Positions 8,634 to 17,349 of a stretch of DNA of 64,000 nt are shown piece after piece. Below the pieces are notes generated by a model that saw only the letters and a list, made by a program, of their open reading frames with translations, was not told the DNA's origin and searched no databases. The stretch is from positions 4,196,501-4,260,500 of the forward strand of contig NZ_CABVGP010000001.1 in assembly GCF_902497555.1 (NCBI RefSeq). The letters run 5' to 3'. Each line of letters starts with the position of its first letter. Position 1 is the first letter of the stretch. A program made the translations under genes and the position numbers. This DNA is from Amycolatopsis camponoti (GTDB taxonomy: Bacteria > Actinomycetota > Actinomycetes > Mycobacteriales > Pseudonocardiaceae).

Positions 8634-9389
8634 GTGCCCGCGACGACGTTCCTGTTCGTGCCCGGCGATCGTCCCGACCGCTTCGGCAAGGCCGCGGCGA
8701 GTGGCGCGGACGTCGTGATCCTCGATCTGGAGGACGCCGTCGCCCCGGCGGACAAGGACGCCGCGCGCGCCCACGCCGGGACTTGGCTCCGGGACCACGA
8801 AGCGATGGTCCGGATCAACGCGCCGGGCACGCCCTGGTTCGACGCCGACGCCGCCCTCGTCACCGCCCGCGGGATCCCGGTGGTCGTCCCGAAGGCCGAG
8901 ACGCCCGGGGTGCTCGCCGGGTTCCGCGAGGTCGTCGCCCTCGTCGAAACGGCGCGAGGCGTCGAACGCGCCGGGGAACTGGCCTCGGTCCCGTCGGTGA
9001 CGCGGCTGGCGTTCGGCAGCGTCGACCTGGCCGCGGAGCTCGGCGTCGCGCCTGAGGACCGGGAGCCGTTCGCCTACGCGCGTTCGCGGCTGGTGATCGC
9101 GTCGGCGGCGGCCGGGCTGGCGCCGCCGGTGGACGGCGTCACCACGGACCTGCGCGACGACGAAGCCCTCGAGGCCGACGTCCGCTACGCGCGCCGCATG
9201 GGCTTCGGCGGCAAGCTGTGCGTCCACCCGCGCCAGACCGCGCCGGTCCGGGCCGGCTTCGCGCCGACGGAGGCCGAGCGGGAGTGGGCCCGCCGGGTCC
9301 TCACGGCGGGGGAGTCGGCGTCCACTGTGGACGGCCGGATGGTGGACCGGCCCGTGCTCGCCCGTGCCCGGCGGATCCTGGGGGAGTGA
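8634..9389 (+). CDS. HpcH/HpaI-type lyase, CitE-like (citramalyl-/malyl-CoA lyase family)
   Basis: A 251-residue TIM-barrel protein opening with TFLFVPGDRPDRFGKA and carrying the metal-binding segments ILDLEDAVAPADK and LVETARGVERA, as in CitE-like CoA-ester lyases. GTG at 8634 is in frame directly before the conserved strand. Stand-alone CitE proteins of this length in actinomycetes commonly cleave citramalyl-CoA, malyl-CoA or similar esters; the exact substrate is not shown. It converges on a family III CoA-transferase gene 70 bases away, which could supply the CoA thioester. Confidence 0.85.
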   Translation: MPATTFLFVPGDRPDRFGKAAASGADVVILDLEDAVAPADKDAARAHAGTWLRDHEAMVRINAPGTPWFDADAALVTARGIPVVVPKAETPGVLAGFREVVALVETARGVERAGELASVPSVTRLAFGSVDLAAELGVAPEDREPFAYARSRLVIASAAAGLAPPVDGVTTDLRDDEALEADVRYARRMGFGGKLCVHPRQTAPVRAGFAPTEAEREWARRVLTAGESASTVDGRMVDRPVLARARRILGE

Positions 9390-9459
9390 AACCGCCGGCT
9401 CGAGTCCGCGACGACGAGAGCTGCTTCCGGCTGCACGCTTGACGCGAGCCGGTGTGCCG

Positions 9460-10629
9460 CTACCCGGCGCCTCGCACCGCTGCCGGGTCGAAGCCGAACT
9501 CCGCCAGCACCGCGTCGGTGTGCTCGCCGAGCGCCGGCACCGGGTCCATCCGCGGCGCGCGGCCGGGGACCGTGATCGGCGGCAGCGTGGCGCGGATCGG
9601 CCCGCCCGGCGTCCGGACGTCCGCGAAGCGGTCGCGCGCCGTCAGCTGGGGGTGCGTCAGGACGTCGGGCAGCTCGCGGCGGCGTGCGTGCGCGATCCGG
9701 CCCTGACGCAGCCGGGCCTCCAGCTCGGTGCCGGTCAACCGCGCGAAGATCGCGTCGACCTCCCCCTCCAGGGCCGCGCGATGAGCGACGCGGGCGCTGC
9801 CGGTCGCGAACCGTTCGTCGGTGACCCACTCCGGGCGTTCGACGGCGTGCTCGCAGAACGCCGCCCACTCGCGCTCGTTCTGCACCGCCAGCACCAGCTC
9901 GGTCCCGTCACCCGCGGAAAACGTGCCGTAGGGCGCGATCGCCGGGTGGCTCGTGCCCGTCCGCGGCGGGGGTGTGCCGCCGTAGCCGGCGTAGTACAGC
10001 GGGAACCCCATCCACTCGACCAGCGAGTCGAACAGGCTGACCTCCAGCTCGGTGCCGTGCCCGGTGCGTTCGCGGTCGTAGAGCGCGGAGAGGATGCCGG
10101 AGAACGCGTACATCCCGGCCCCGATGTCCGCGGCCGGGATACCGCTCTTGGCCGGCTCGGTCTCGGAGCCGGTCACCGACACCAGCCCGGCTTCGGACTG
10201 GATCAGCAGGTCGTACGCCTTCGCGTCGCGGTAGGGCCCGCTCGAGCCGTAGCCCGACACCGAGCACGTGATCAGCCGCGGCCGCGTGGCGCGCAGGGCG
10301 GCGGCGCCGAGACCGAGCCGCTCCGCGACGCCGGGCGCGAAGTTCTGCACGAACACGTCCGCCCGGTCCAGCAACGCCGTCATGACCGGGCCCGCGGCCG
10401 CGCTCTTGAGGTCGAGCGTGACGCTCTCCTTGGACCGGTTCAGCCAGACGAAGTGGCTGGACTGGCCGTGCACGGTCTCGTCGTACGCCCGGGCGAAGTC
10501 GCCGCTGCCGGGCCGTTCGATCTTGAGCACCCGGGCTCCGAGATCGGCCAGGTGCCGGGTGGCCAGCGGCGCGGCGACCGCCTGTTCGCAGGACACGACC
10601 GTGACGCCGTCGAGGGGCAGGGAGCGCAT
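9460..10629 (-). CDS. Family III CoA-transferase (CaiB/BaiF)
   Basis: A 389-residue CoA-transferase: the N-terminal Rossmann domain (LADLGARVLKIERPGSGD), the segment FVWLNRSKESVTLDLKS, and AYDLLIQSEAGL, whose Asp is at the position of the catalytic aspartate that carries the acyl-enzyme anhydride. Start ATG 10629 precedes the conserved LPLDGVTVV strand; earlier in-frame starts give a non-conserved tail. Family members move CoA between carboxylic acids such as citramalate, mesaconate, formate/oxalate or carnitine. The convergent CitE-like lyase gene suggests a citramalate or similar pathway. The carnitine operon lies only 2 kb away, so a carnitine link cannot be excluded, although that operon works without CoA transfer. 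Confidence 0.88.
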   Translation of the reverse strand: MRSLPLDGVTVVSCEQAVAAPLATRHLADLGARVLKIERPGSGDFARAYDETVHGQSSHFVWLNRSKESVTLDLKSAAAGPVMTALLDRADVFVQNFAPGVAERLGLGAAALRATRPRLITCSVSGYGSSGPYRDAKAYDLLIQSEAGLVSVTGSETEPAKSGIPAADIGAGMYAFSGILSALYDRERTGHGTELEVSLFDSLVEWMGFPLYYAGYGGTPPPRTGTSHPAIAPYGTFSAGDGTELVLAVQNEREWAAFCEHAVERPEWVTDERFATGSARVAHRAALEGEVDAIFARLTGTELEARLRQGRIAHARRRELPDVLTHPQLTARDRFADVRTPGGPIRATLPPITVPGRAPRMDPVPALGEHTDAVLAEFGFDPAAVRGAG

Positions 10630-10649
10630 GGCCGCATCCTGCCACCCCG

Positions 10650-10741
10650 GTTCCCGATCCGACCGAAAGCAGGCGGACACGGTCCGCCGCCGATCCGCAC
10701 GAGGCAACTGTTTCCGCTGTGGCTGCCGTCGGATCGGGAAC
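10650..10741. repeat. Nested inverted repeats between two minus-strand genes
   Basis: GTTCCCGATCCGAC at 10650-10663 is exactly inverted at 10728-10741, 64 bases apart. Inside lies a second perfect hairpin, GGCGGAC at 10672-10678 with GTCCGCC at 10682-10688. No U-tract follows. It may be a terminator for the secreted propeller gene or a protein-binding site upstream of the CoA-transferase. Confidence 0.5.
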
Positions 10742-10752
10742 TGACGGCACAG

Positions 10753-11733
10753 TCAGACCGCGCGGGCGATGGCGATGTTCCCGGCCAGCCGCTCACCGGC
10801 CTCGTAGATCATGTACTCGCGGCCCTGGTAGGTGCCGAAGCTCGGGGCCGCGGACCGGCCGTTGTCCGGGGCGCCGGAGAGCGGGGTGTGGAACGTCCCG
10901 AGGTGGTTCCGCTTCGAGAAGTCGTTGCCGACCTCGGTGATCATCAGCTTCCCGCCGTGGCCGATGTCGGTGTTGTAGACGACGTAGGTGCTGTTGTTGC
11001 GGTAGAGCAGGTGCGGGCCGCCGATGTCGTTCGCGCCGACGTCGGTGTAGCGCACGAGCGGCGTCTGCGAGAACGTCCAGTTCAGCGCGTCGGGCGACCA
11101 GCCCCAGCCGATGTCGCGGTGGTTCGTGGTGTTGTTGAGCATGAACACCATGACGTACCGGGCGTTCTTCGACGGCAGGTCCTGGCGGAAGACCCGGGCG
11201 TAGGACGTCTCGGTGGTACCGGCGGGCTGGAGGCGCGTGGACAGGACCTCCTTCTCGTAGGTGAAGTGGATGCCGTCGGCGGAGCTGGCCAGGCGCGTGA
11301 CGGTGTTCTCGCCGTGGAAGTACAGGAAGATCCGGCCGACGTCGTCGTTCCAGAGGGCGTGCGGCGACGAGACGTGGCTGACGGAGTACTCGCCGGGCCA
11401 GGAGTTCTTGATGATCGGGTTGCCCGCGTATTCGGTGAACTCCTCGTCGAGGGAGTTCGCGTAGGCCAGGCAGATCCCGCCCGGCGCGTCGTGCGGCGCG
11501 TAGTAGAGGTAGTACGCGCCGAGGGCATCCGGGATGCGCCCCTTGGTGCCGCGGACGCAGGGGAAGATCAGCTCGCCGGTCGGGTTGTAGCGCAGCTTGC
11601 TCTTGACGAGCGCGAGCCGCTGGTAGCGGTAATCCGGGAAACCGGCGGGCGCGGCGGTGGCCACGGCCGGGATCATCGCGCCCGCGCCGAGCGCGGCGGC
11701 GCCGGCCAGCAGGCCGCGTCGGGTGAGGGTCAT
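10753..11733 (-). CDS. Tat-secreted beta-propeller protein, GH43/GH32-like fold
   Basis: The 326-residue product begins MTLTRRGLLAGAAALGAGA, a twin-arginine signal with an Ala-rich cleavage region near residue 28. The mature part contains repeated propeller-like blades (YYLYYAPHDAPGGICLAYA, HALWNDDVGRIFLYFHG, IGWGWSPDALNWTFS, GGPHLLYRNNSTYVVYN) as in five-bladed glycoside hydrolase-like proteins. I cannot identify the catalytic acids with confidence, so the enzyme class is open. ATG 11733 follows AAGGAGCGGTC. It is divergent from a LacI gene with a palindromic operator between, which suggests sugar-induced expression. Confidence 0.7.
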   Translation of the reverse strand: MTLTRRGLLAGAAALGAGAMIPAVATAAPAGFPDYRYQRLALVKSKLRYNPTGELIFPCVRGTKGRIPDALGAYYLYYAPHDAPGGICLAYANSLDEEFTEYAGNPIIKNSWPGEYSVSHVSSPHALWNDDVGRIFLYFHGENTVTRLASSADGIHFTYEKEVLSTRLQPAGTTETSYARVFRQDLPSKNARYVMVFMLNNTTNHRDIGWGWSPDALNWTFSQTPLVRYTDVGANDIGGPHLLYRNNSTYVVYNTDIGHGGKLMITEVGNDFSKRNHLGTFHTPLSGAPDNGRSAAPSFGTYQGREYMIYEAGERLAGNIAIARAV

Positions 11734-11798
11734 GACCGCTCCTTCGAGGTCTCGTGTCCGGCGACGGTGGCACGCGTCCGAAGGCGGGGTCAATGGAG

Positions 11799-11810
11799 TA
11801 ATACGTATTA
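11799..11810. promoter_or_regulatory. Palindromic operator, probable LacI-family site
   Basis: TAATACGTATTA is a perfect 12-base palindrome with the central CG usual for LacI-family sites, and is AT-rich amid GC-rich sequence. It lies 66 bases before the secreted propeller gene (minus) and about 100 bases before the LacI gene (plus), well placed for control of one or both. Confidence 0.6.
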
Positions 11811-11913
11811 GTACGGTCGGGACAGGTTTGCTGGAGTTTCGGGCAAAACGGTTGACGGCCCCTTCGGGCGCCCGCACCCTGAATCGGATCGGCTGACTCC
11901 GGGCGAGGTGGCG

Positions 11914-12912
11914 ATGGGCAAGGTCCGGCAGGCCGACATCGCCCGCGTGGCCGGGGTTTCGCAGGCGACGGTGTCGGTGGTGCTGGGCGGCAACCGCACC
12001 GGGGTCCGGCTCTCGGAACGGACGCGGCTACGGGTGCTGGAGGCCGCCGAACGGCTGGGGTACCTGCCCGATCCGGTGTCGTCGCGGCTGGCGTCCGCGG
12101 GCAACAACCTGCTGGGCGTGTACACGTTCACGCCGGCTTTCCCCGACATCGCCGACGCGTACTTCCCGATCCTGGCGGGCATCGAGGCGGAGGCGGCGGC
12201 GCTCGGCAAGGACCTGATCATGTTCACCGCGTCGAGTGCGGCACCGGACCGGATCCGCCGGACCCGGCTGGCCGACGGCTGCCTGTTCCTCGGCCGGCAC
12301 GTCCCGGTCGACGCGATCGCCGACCTGCTGGCGGCGGGGTTCCCGATCGTCCACATCGGACGTCGCACCGAGCTGGGCGGCCGCATCCCGCACGTGGGCG
12401 CGGACTACGTGTCCGCCTCGGCCGAGGTGATCACGAGGCTGGCGCGGGCGGGCCACACGCGCGTGCGTTACCTGCGCGAGCCGGACGACGCGCCGTCGTC
12501 GGACGATCGCGAACGCGGGGTGCGCGCGGCGGCGGCCGACGCGGGGATGGCGGTCGCGGTGACCCGCACGTCCGGCCCGGATCTCGACGCGACGGCGATC
12601 GCGCGGTGGCTCGACGACGGCGTGACGGCGCTCGTCGTGGAGGAGACCGACACGGGCGCGGTGTTCGAGGCGACGTGGCGCGCCCTCGGCGAGGCCGGCG
12701 TCTCGGTGCCGGGCGACGTTTCGCTGGCGGTCCTGGGCCGGCCGCCCGCCGGGACGGCGGGCCCGGTGATCAGCGGGTTCGAGGTGCCGCGGCGGGCACT
12801 GGGCCGGGCGGCGGTGCGGCTGCTGGCGTCGCTGGTCGAGCCGGGGACGGGGGAGCCGTCCCCGCACCGGCTGCTGACGTGCCCACCGGTGGCGGGGGAG
12901 ACGATCGCCTGA
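11914..12912 (+). CDS. LacI-family transcriptional regulator
   Basis: A 332-residue LacI/GalR protein: N-terminal HTH (QADIARVAGVSQATVSVVLG), hinge helix near residues 45-57 and a periplasmic-binding-like sugar domain of normal length. ATG 11914 is preferred over GTG 11908 because GAGG at 11905-11908 is correctly spaced from it. It most likely represses the divergent secreted beta-propeller gene through the 12-base palindrome at 11799-11810 and responds to a sugar released by that protein; this is inference from layout. Its end lies 14 bases from the convergent serine hydrolase gene. Confidence 0.9.
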   Translation: MGKVRQADIARVAGVSQATVSVVLGGNRTGVRLSERTRLRVLEAAERLGYLPDPVSSRLASAGNNLLGVYTFTPAFPDIADAYFPILAGIEAEAAALGKDLIMFTASSAAPDRIRRTRLADGCLFLGRHVPVDAIADLLAAGFPIVHIGRRTELGGRIPHVGADYVSASAEVITRLARAGHTRVRYLREPDDAPSSDDRERGVRAAAADAGMAVAVTRTSGPDLDATAIARWLDDGVTALVVEETDTGAVFEATWRALGEAGVSVPGDVSLAVLGRPPAGTAGPVISGFEVPRRALGRAAVRLLASLVEPGTGEPSPHRLLTCPPVAGETIA

Positions 12913-12926
12913 CCGCGGGTTCCGAG

Positions 12927-13961
12927 TCAGAGGCAGCCGGCCAGGGCTTCCAGCAGCAGCGAGCCCCGCCGGTCCGTGTCCTCCGGCTGCAGCTCGCTCG
13001 TCGTGAACGAAAACCCCAGCTCCTCCTCCGGCCACGCCCCGTGCCGCCCGCCGCCGGCGCCCGAGTGGCCGAACGCCGTCTTCGCCGGCCCGTACGTACC
13101 CAGCGAGTCGGCCAGCTCGTAACCCAAGCCGAAGCGGATCGGGCGGTCGTTGATCGCGTCCGTCCCCGAGGACCACGTCGAGGTCGCCTCGGCGAGCACC
13201 GAAGGCGGGACCAGGCCCGCGCAGATCCGGTCGTAGAGCCGGGCCATCGCCGCCGCCGAGCCGGTCGCGCCGCCCGCGGCCAGCTCCGCCCGGCGGTACG
13301 CCGCCGAGTTGATCGTGTCCGGTTCCAGCAGCCCGCGGTACATCTTGTCCACGATCCGGCGCCGGGCGGGATCGTGCAGGAACGTGCTGATCCGGTAGTC
13401 CGGCGACCGCGTCAGCCGCGCGACCCGGTGGTCCTCCGAGGGCGGCGTGCCCAGGTGGATGCCGAAGCCGCCAAGAAGGGAGCGCACGACAGCTCCCGCG
13501 GACGTGCCGGTGACCCGGCGGATCAGCTCCGTGCACAGGTAGCCGTAGGTCGCCGTGTGGTAGGCGACCCGCGACCCGGGCGTCCACAAGGGACGTTGCG
13601 AAGCCAGGGCGAGAGCGTTCGCGCGGTTGTCCAGCAAGGACACTTCCGCTTCGACGTACGGCAGCCCGATCGTGTGGGACAGCACGTGCGCCACGTCCCC
13701 CGACGGGAACTCCGGCCAGTACCTCGACACCGGGGCCGCGGGGTCGATCCGGAGCAGCGCCATCACCGTGGCCACCACGCCCTTGGTCCCGGAGAACAGC
13801 ACCACGAGGGTGTCCCGCGTCCAGCCCGGCCCGCCCCACAGCTCGGCCAGCACCTCGCCCCGGCGCACGACGCTGAACGCCGCCCCGCCGCCGGTCCGGG
13901 CCAGTACCGACGCGAACGCGTCGCGCACCGGCTCGAACCCCGGCGCCACCGCGCCCTTCAC
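12927..13961 (-). CDS. Cytoplasmic SxxK serine hydrolase (class C beta-lactamase/esterase family)
   Basis: A 344-residue beta-lactamase-fold protein: SxxK motif SGTK at residues 57-60, a tyrosine motif in YGYLCTELI and an HSGAGGG segment corresponding to the third active-site motif. There is no signal peptide, so it acts in the cytoplasm, which fits an esterase such as EstB rather than a beta-lactamase or DD-peptidase. Its GTG start overlaps the stop of the upstream ABC ATPase gene (GTGA), making it the last gene of the carnitine operon. I infer that it hydrolyses an imported ester, possibly an O-acylcarnitine, to feed L-carnitine dehydrogenase. Confidence 0.8.
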   Translation of the reverse strand: MKGAVAPGFEPVRDAFASVLARTGGGAAFSVVRRGEVLAELWGGPGWTRDTLVVLFSGTKGVVATVMALLRIDPAAPVSRYWPEFPSGDVAHVLSHTIGLPYVEAEVSLLDNRANALALASQRPLWTPGSRVAYHTATYGYLCTELIRRVTGTSAGAVVRSLLGGFGIHLGTPPSEDHRVARLTRSPDYRISTFLHDPARRRIVDKMYRGLLEPDTINSAAYRRAELAAGGATGSAAAMARLYDRICAGLVPPSVLAEATSTWSSGTDAINDRPIRFGLGYELADSLGTYGPAKTAFGHSGAGGGRHGAWPEEELGFSFTTSELQPEDTDRRGSLLLEALAGCL

Positions 13962-15505
13962 AGGCGCGGCGTCGCGGCGAGCAACTCCCGCGTGTACGCG
14001 TGCGACGGCGCGCTCAGCACCGTCCGCACCGGCCCTTCCTCGACGATCGAGCCGCCCTGGAGCACGGCGATCCGGTCGGCGACCTCGCCGGCCAGCGCGA
14101 TGTTGTGCGTCACGAACACCATCGCCATTCCCAGCTCGCGGCGCAACTCGCCCAGCAGCTCGATGATCGTCGCCTGCACCGAGACGTCCAGCGCGGACGT
14201 CACCTCGTCGCACACCAGCACGTCCGGGGTGGTCACCAGCGCGCGGGCGATGGCGGCCCGTTGCCGCTCGCCGCCGCTGAGCTGGTCCGGCAGCCGGTCG
14301 GCCAGCGCCCGGCCGAGCCGGACCCGGTCGAGCACCTCGCCGACCCGCGCGCGGCGCTCGGCACGCGACAGCGACGTCAGCCGCGCCAACGGCACCTCGA
14401 TCGACTGGGCGACCGTCTTGCGCGGGTTGAGCGAGGAGAACGGGCTCTGGAACACGTACTGGATCCGGCGCCGCTGCTCGTCGGTCCGGTGCCGCGTGGC
14501 GGCCGCCAGCCCGGTGCCCGCCAGTGAAACCGTCCCGTCGTACGCGGAAGTCAGCCCCGCGATGCACTGCGACAGCGTCGTCTTCCCGGAACCGGATTCG
14601 CCGAGCAGCATCAGGCACTCGCCGCGCGCGACCGAGACGTCCACCTCGCGCAGCACCACGTTGTGCCCATAGGAGACGGACACGCCGCGTGCCGCGAGGA
14701 GCGGATCGTCGGGAGGCGGCGGGGTGGAGGTGGCGTCCGGATCGGGTACGGCGTCCAGCAAGCGCCGCGTGTAGGCGTGCGACGGCGTTCGCAGCACGGA
14801 CGCCGCCGGACCGCACTCGACGATCGAGCCGTGGTACATCACCGCGACCCGGTCGGCGATCTCGGAGACCACCGCGAGGTCGTGGGTGATGTACAGGGCG
14901 GCGACGCCGTGCTCCGCGGTCAGCGACCGGACCGTCTTCAGGACGAGGGACTGCGTGACGACGTCCAGCCCGGTCGTCGGCTCGTCCAGGACCACGACGG
15001 CCGGCCGGCACGCGAACGCCATCGCGATGCCGACACGCTGCTGCTGCCCGCCGGAAAGCTGGTGCGGGTAGCGGCGCCGGTACGCCGGGTCCGACGGCAG
15101 CCCGACCTCCGCGAGCACCTCTCCGACGCGCTCGTCGACCGAGCCCGGGTAGCCGTGCGTCTGGAGGACCTCCGCGATCTGCAGCCCGATCCGCAGCGCC
15201 GGGTTGAGTGACAGCGCCGGGTCCTGCGGGATGTAGGCGACCGTGCTCCCGCGCAGCCGTCGCCGGCCCCCGGCGTCCAGCGCGAGGACGTCGGCGTCAC
15301 CCACGGTGATCCGCCCGCCGGACACCGCGAGCCCGCGCCGGAAGTGACCGAGCGCGGCCAAGCCGGCGGTGGTCTTGCCGGAGCCGGACTCGCCGACCAG
15401 TGCCAGGACTTCGCCCGGCGCGACGGCGAAAGAGACGTCGTCCAAGACGGACGCCCCGGCGACGGTGGACACCTTGAGCCCGGTGACCTCGAGAGCGGCG
15501 TTCAT
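13958..15505 (-). CDS. ABC importer ATPase with two nucleotide-binding domains (peptide/opine type)
   Basis: At 515 residues this is a fusion of the two ATPases (DppD and DppF type) of a dipeptide/nickel-class importer. Each half has a Walker A GESGSGKTT, a signature (LSGGQQQRVGIAMA in the first, LSGGERQRAAIARA in the second) and a Walker B followed by Asp/Glu (VVVLDEPTTGLD; VLVCDEVTSALD). ATG 15505 follows GGGAGG and overlaps the permease stop (ATGA). It energises uptake through the two permeases encoded directly upstream. Confidence 0.93.
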   Translation of the reverse strand: MNAALEVTGLKVSTVAGASVLDDVSFAVAPGEVLALVGESGSGKTTAGLAALGHFRRGLAVSGGRITVGDADVLALDAGGRRRLRGSTVAYIPQDPALSLNPALRIGLQIAEVLQTHGYPGSVDERVGEVLAEVGLPSDPAYRRRYPHQLSGGQQQRVGIAMAFACRPAVVVLDEPTTGLDVVTQSLVLKTVRSLTAEHGVAALYITHDLAVVSEIADRVAVMYHGSIVECGPAASVLRTPSHAYTRRLLDAVPDPDATSTPPPPDDPLLAARGVSVSYGHNVVLREVDVSVARGECLMLLGESGSGKTTLSQCIAGLTSAYDGTVSLAGTGLAAATRHRTDEQRRRIQYVFQSPFSSLNPRKTVAQSIEVPLARLTSLSRAERRARVGEVLDRVRLGRALADRLPDQLSGGERQRAAIARALVTTPDVLVCDEVTSALDVSVQATIIELLGELRRELGMAMVFVTHNIALAGEVADRIAVLQGGSIVEEGPVRTVLSAPSHAYTRELLAATPRL

Positions 15506-16395
15506 CGGCGGGCCTCCCGCTTCCGGCCGGCGGCGGCCGAGGCCAGCGCGTCGGCCACCAGGTTGGTTCCCACGGTCAGCGCGGCGATCGCCAGCACCGG
15601 CAACAGCACGCCCCAGGGCTGGACGACCAGCGCGATCCGGTTCTCGTTGATCATCAGGCCCCAGTCGGCCGACGGCGGCTGGATGCCCAGGCCGAGGAAC
15701 GACAGCGAGGCGATGTACCCGATCGAGTAGGTCAGCCGCAGCCCGATCTCGACCATGAGCGGGCCGGTGATGTTCGGCAGGATCTCGCGCAGCAGGATCC
15801 GCGACCGCGGCACGGCGTACATCTCGGCGGCCCGGATGTAGTCCTGGCCGCGCACGGCGACGGTCGCCTGCCGGGCCACTCGCGCTGTCCGCGGCGCGTG
15901 CGTCAGCCCGATGACCAGCACGAGCAGCCAGCCCTCCGGCCCGATCACCGCGATCGCCAGCAGGGCGATCACCAGCTGCGGGAACGACAGCAGGACGTCG
16001 TTGCCGCGCATCAGCAGGCTGTCGAGCCGGCCGCCGCCGTACCCGGCGACCATGCCGAGCAGCGCGCCCAGCACGATCCCGAGCACGGTCGCGAGCACCG
16101 CGTAGAGCAGCAACGTCGTCCCGCCCGCGAGGAACCGCGTCAGCACGTCGCGGCCGAGGCCGTCGGTGCCGAAGACGCCGTCGTGCTTGAACGGCTTCCC
16201 GGCGAAGTCGGTCGTGGTGTGCCCGGTCAGCACCGGGCCGAGCCACGGCCCGAGCAGCGCGATCAGCACCACGACGAGGGTCAGCGCCGCCCCGATCTTG
16301 GCCTGCGGGAACGTCCAGGCGGTGCGGAAGAGGCCGCCCGGGCGCGCCGGCGGGGCGTCGGGGGTGGCGGTGCGGGGGAGTTCGACGGCGGTCAT
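15502..16395 (-). CDS. ABC importer permease, DppC type
   Basis: A 297-residue inner-membrane permease with a cytoplasmic N-terminal segment, a first membrane helix at about residues 33-53 and five further helices. The EAA-loop region reads DYIRAAEMYAVPRSRIL. The FLGLGIQPPSADWG sequence near the C-terminus is characteristic of DppC-class permeases. It overlaps both neighbouring genes by ATGA, so stoichiometric translation is likely. Partner of the DppB-type permease encoded upstream and of the double ATPase downstream. Confidence 0.92.
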   Translation of the reverse strand: MTAVELPRTATPDAPPARPGGLFRTAWTFPQAKIGAALTLVVVLIALLGPWLGPVLTGHTTTDFAGKPFKHDGVFGTDGLGRDVLTRFLAGGTTLLLYAVLATVLGIVLGALLGMVAGYGGGRLDSLLMRGNDVLLSFPQLVIALLAIAVIGPEGWLLVLVIGLTHAPRTARVARQATVAVRGQDYIRAAEMYAVPRSRILLREILPNITGPLMVEIGLRLTYSIGYIASLSFLGLGIQPPSADWGLMINENRIALVVQPWGVLLPVLAIAALTVGTNLVADALASAAAGRKREARR

Positions 16396-17348
16396 CGGCC
16401 TGCCTCCGTGCGCAGTTTCGGGTCGGCGAGGATGCCGACGACATCCGCGAGGAGGTTCACGACGATGTAGACGCCCGCGATGAGCAGCGTGATCGCCTGG
16501 ACGACGGCGACGTCCCGCTTGCCGACCGCGTCGATCAGCGCCTGCCCGATCCCGGGGTAGCGGAACAGGAACTCGACGACAACGACCCCGCCGGCCAGCC
16601 ACGCCAGCTGCAGCGCGACGACCTGCGCGACCGGGCCGATGGCGTGCGGCAACGCGTGCCGGACCAGGACCGTCCGCTCGCGCACGCCCTTGAGCCGGGC
16701 CATCTCGACGTACCCGCTGTCGAGGACCTCGTTCATGGTCGCCCGCATCATCCGCGTGATGTAGGGCGTCACGACCAGCACGAGCGTGAGCACCGGCAGC
16801 ACGAGCTGGGCCGGCTGGCGCCACACCGCCTCGCCGGGCGGGGTGATCGTCACCGACGGGAAGATCTTGAACACCGTCGTGGAGAGCAGCACGACCAGCG
16901 CGACGCCGATGACGAACTCCGGCAGCGCGGCGATGACCAGGCTCACCCCGGAGATCGCCTGGTCGGTGGCCCGGTCGCGGCGGATCGAGCTCCACGTGCC
17001 GAGGCCCAGCCCGAGCGGGGTGGCGAGCACCGCGGCGACCACCAGCAGCACCAGTGACGCCGAGATCCGGTCGCCGATCAGGGCCGTCACCGGGCCCTGG
17101 GTGGACGTCGACGTCCCGAGGTCGCCGGTGAACAGCCCGCCGAGCCACTCGAGGTAGCGCTGCCACACCGGCAGGTCCAGGTGCAGCTGGTGCTGCAGCG
17201 CCGCGACGCGCTCGGGGGTGGCCTGCTGGCCGAGGATGGCCCGGGCGGGATCGCCGGGCAGCAGCAGTGTCGCGACGAAGACCAGCAGCGACACCACCCA
17301 GAGCACGAGGACGCTGACGAGCAGCCGGCGCAGGATCAGTCGGGTCAT
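16392..17348 (-). CDS. ABC importer permease, DppB type
   Basis: A 318-residue permease with the DppB-class start (LILRRLLVSVLVLWVVSLLV), six predicted helices and the EAA-type segment SGYVEMARLKGVRERTVLVRHALPHA. LPGDPARAILGQQATPERVA after helix 1 is typical of this family. The ATG at 17348 is preceded by GGAGGCGTGAC and sits one base after the substrate-binding protein stop codon, consistent with one transcript. Transport partner of the DppC-type permease. Confidence 0.92.
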   Translation of the reverse strand: MTRLILRRLLVSVLVLWVVSLLVFVATLLLPGDPARAILGQQATPERVAALQHQLHLDLPVWQRYLEWLGGLFTGDLGTSTSTQGPVTALIGDRISASLVLLVVAAVLATPLGLGLGTWSSIRRDRATDQAISGVSLVIAALPEFVIGVALVVLLSTTVFKIFPSVTITPPGEAVWRQPAQLVLPVLTLVLVVTPYITRMMRATMNEVLDSGYVEMARLKGVRERTVLVRHALPHAIGPVAQVVALQLAWLAGGVVVVEFLFRYPGIGQALIDAVGKRDVAVVQAITLLIAGVYIVVNLLADVVGILADPKLRTEAGR

Positions 17349-17349
17349 G

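Noticed and set aside
9395..9452. Terminator hairpin between the CitE-like lyase and CoA-transferase genes
   Set aside because: CCGGCTCG and CGAGCCGG can pair, but with a 42-base loop and only eight base pairs; too weak to call.
9364..11811. An open frame of more than 800 codons across the CoA-transferase and propeller genes on the plus strand
   Set aside because: Shadow of two well-supported minus-strand genes; it crosses their intergenic gap and shows only low-complexity Arg/Ala/Gly/Val composition.
12927..13961. Beta-lactamase or DD-peptidase giving antibiotic resistance
   Set aside because: It has the SxxK fold but no export signal and lies at the end of a carnitine catabolic operon; an intracellular esterase role is more likely.
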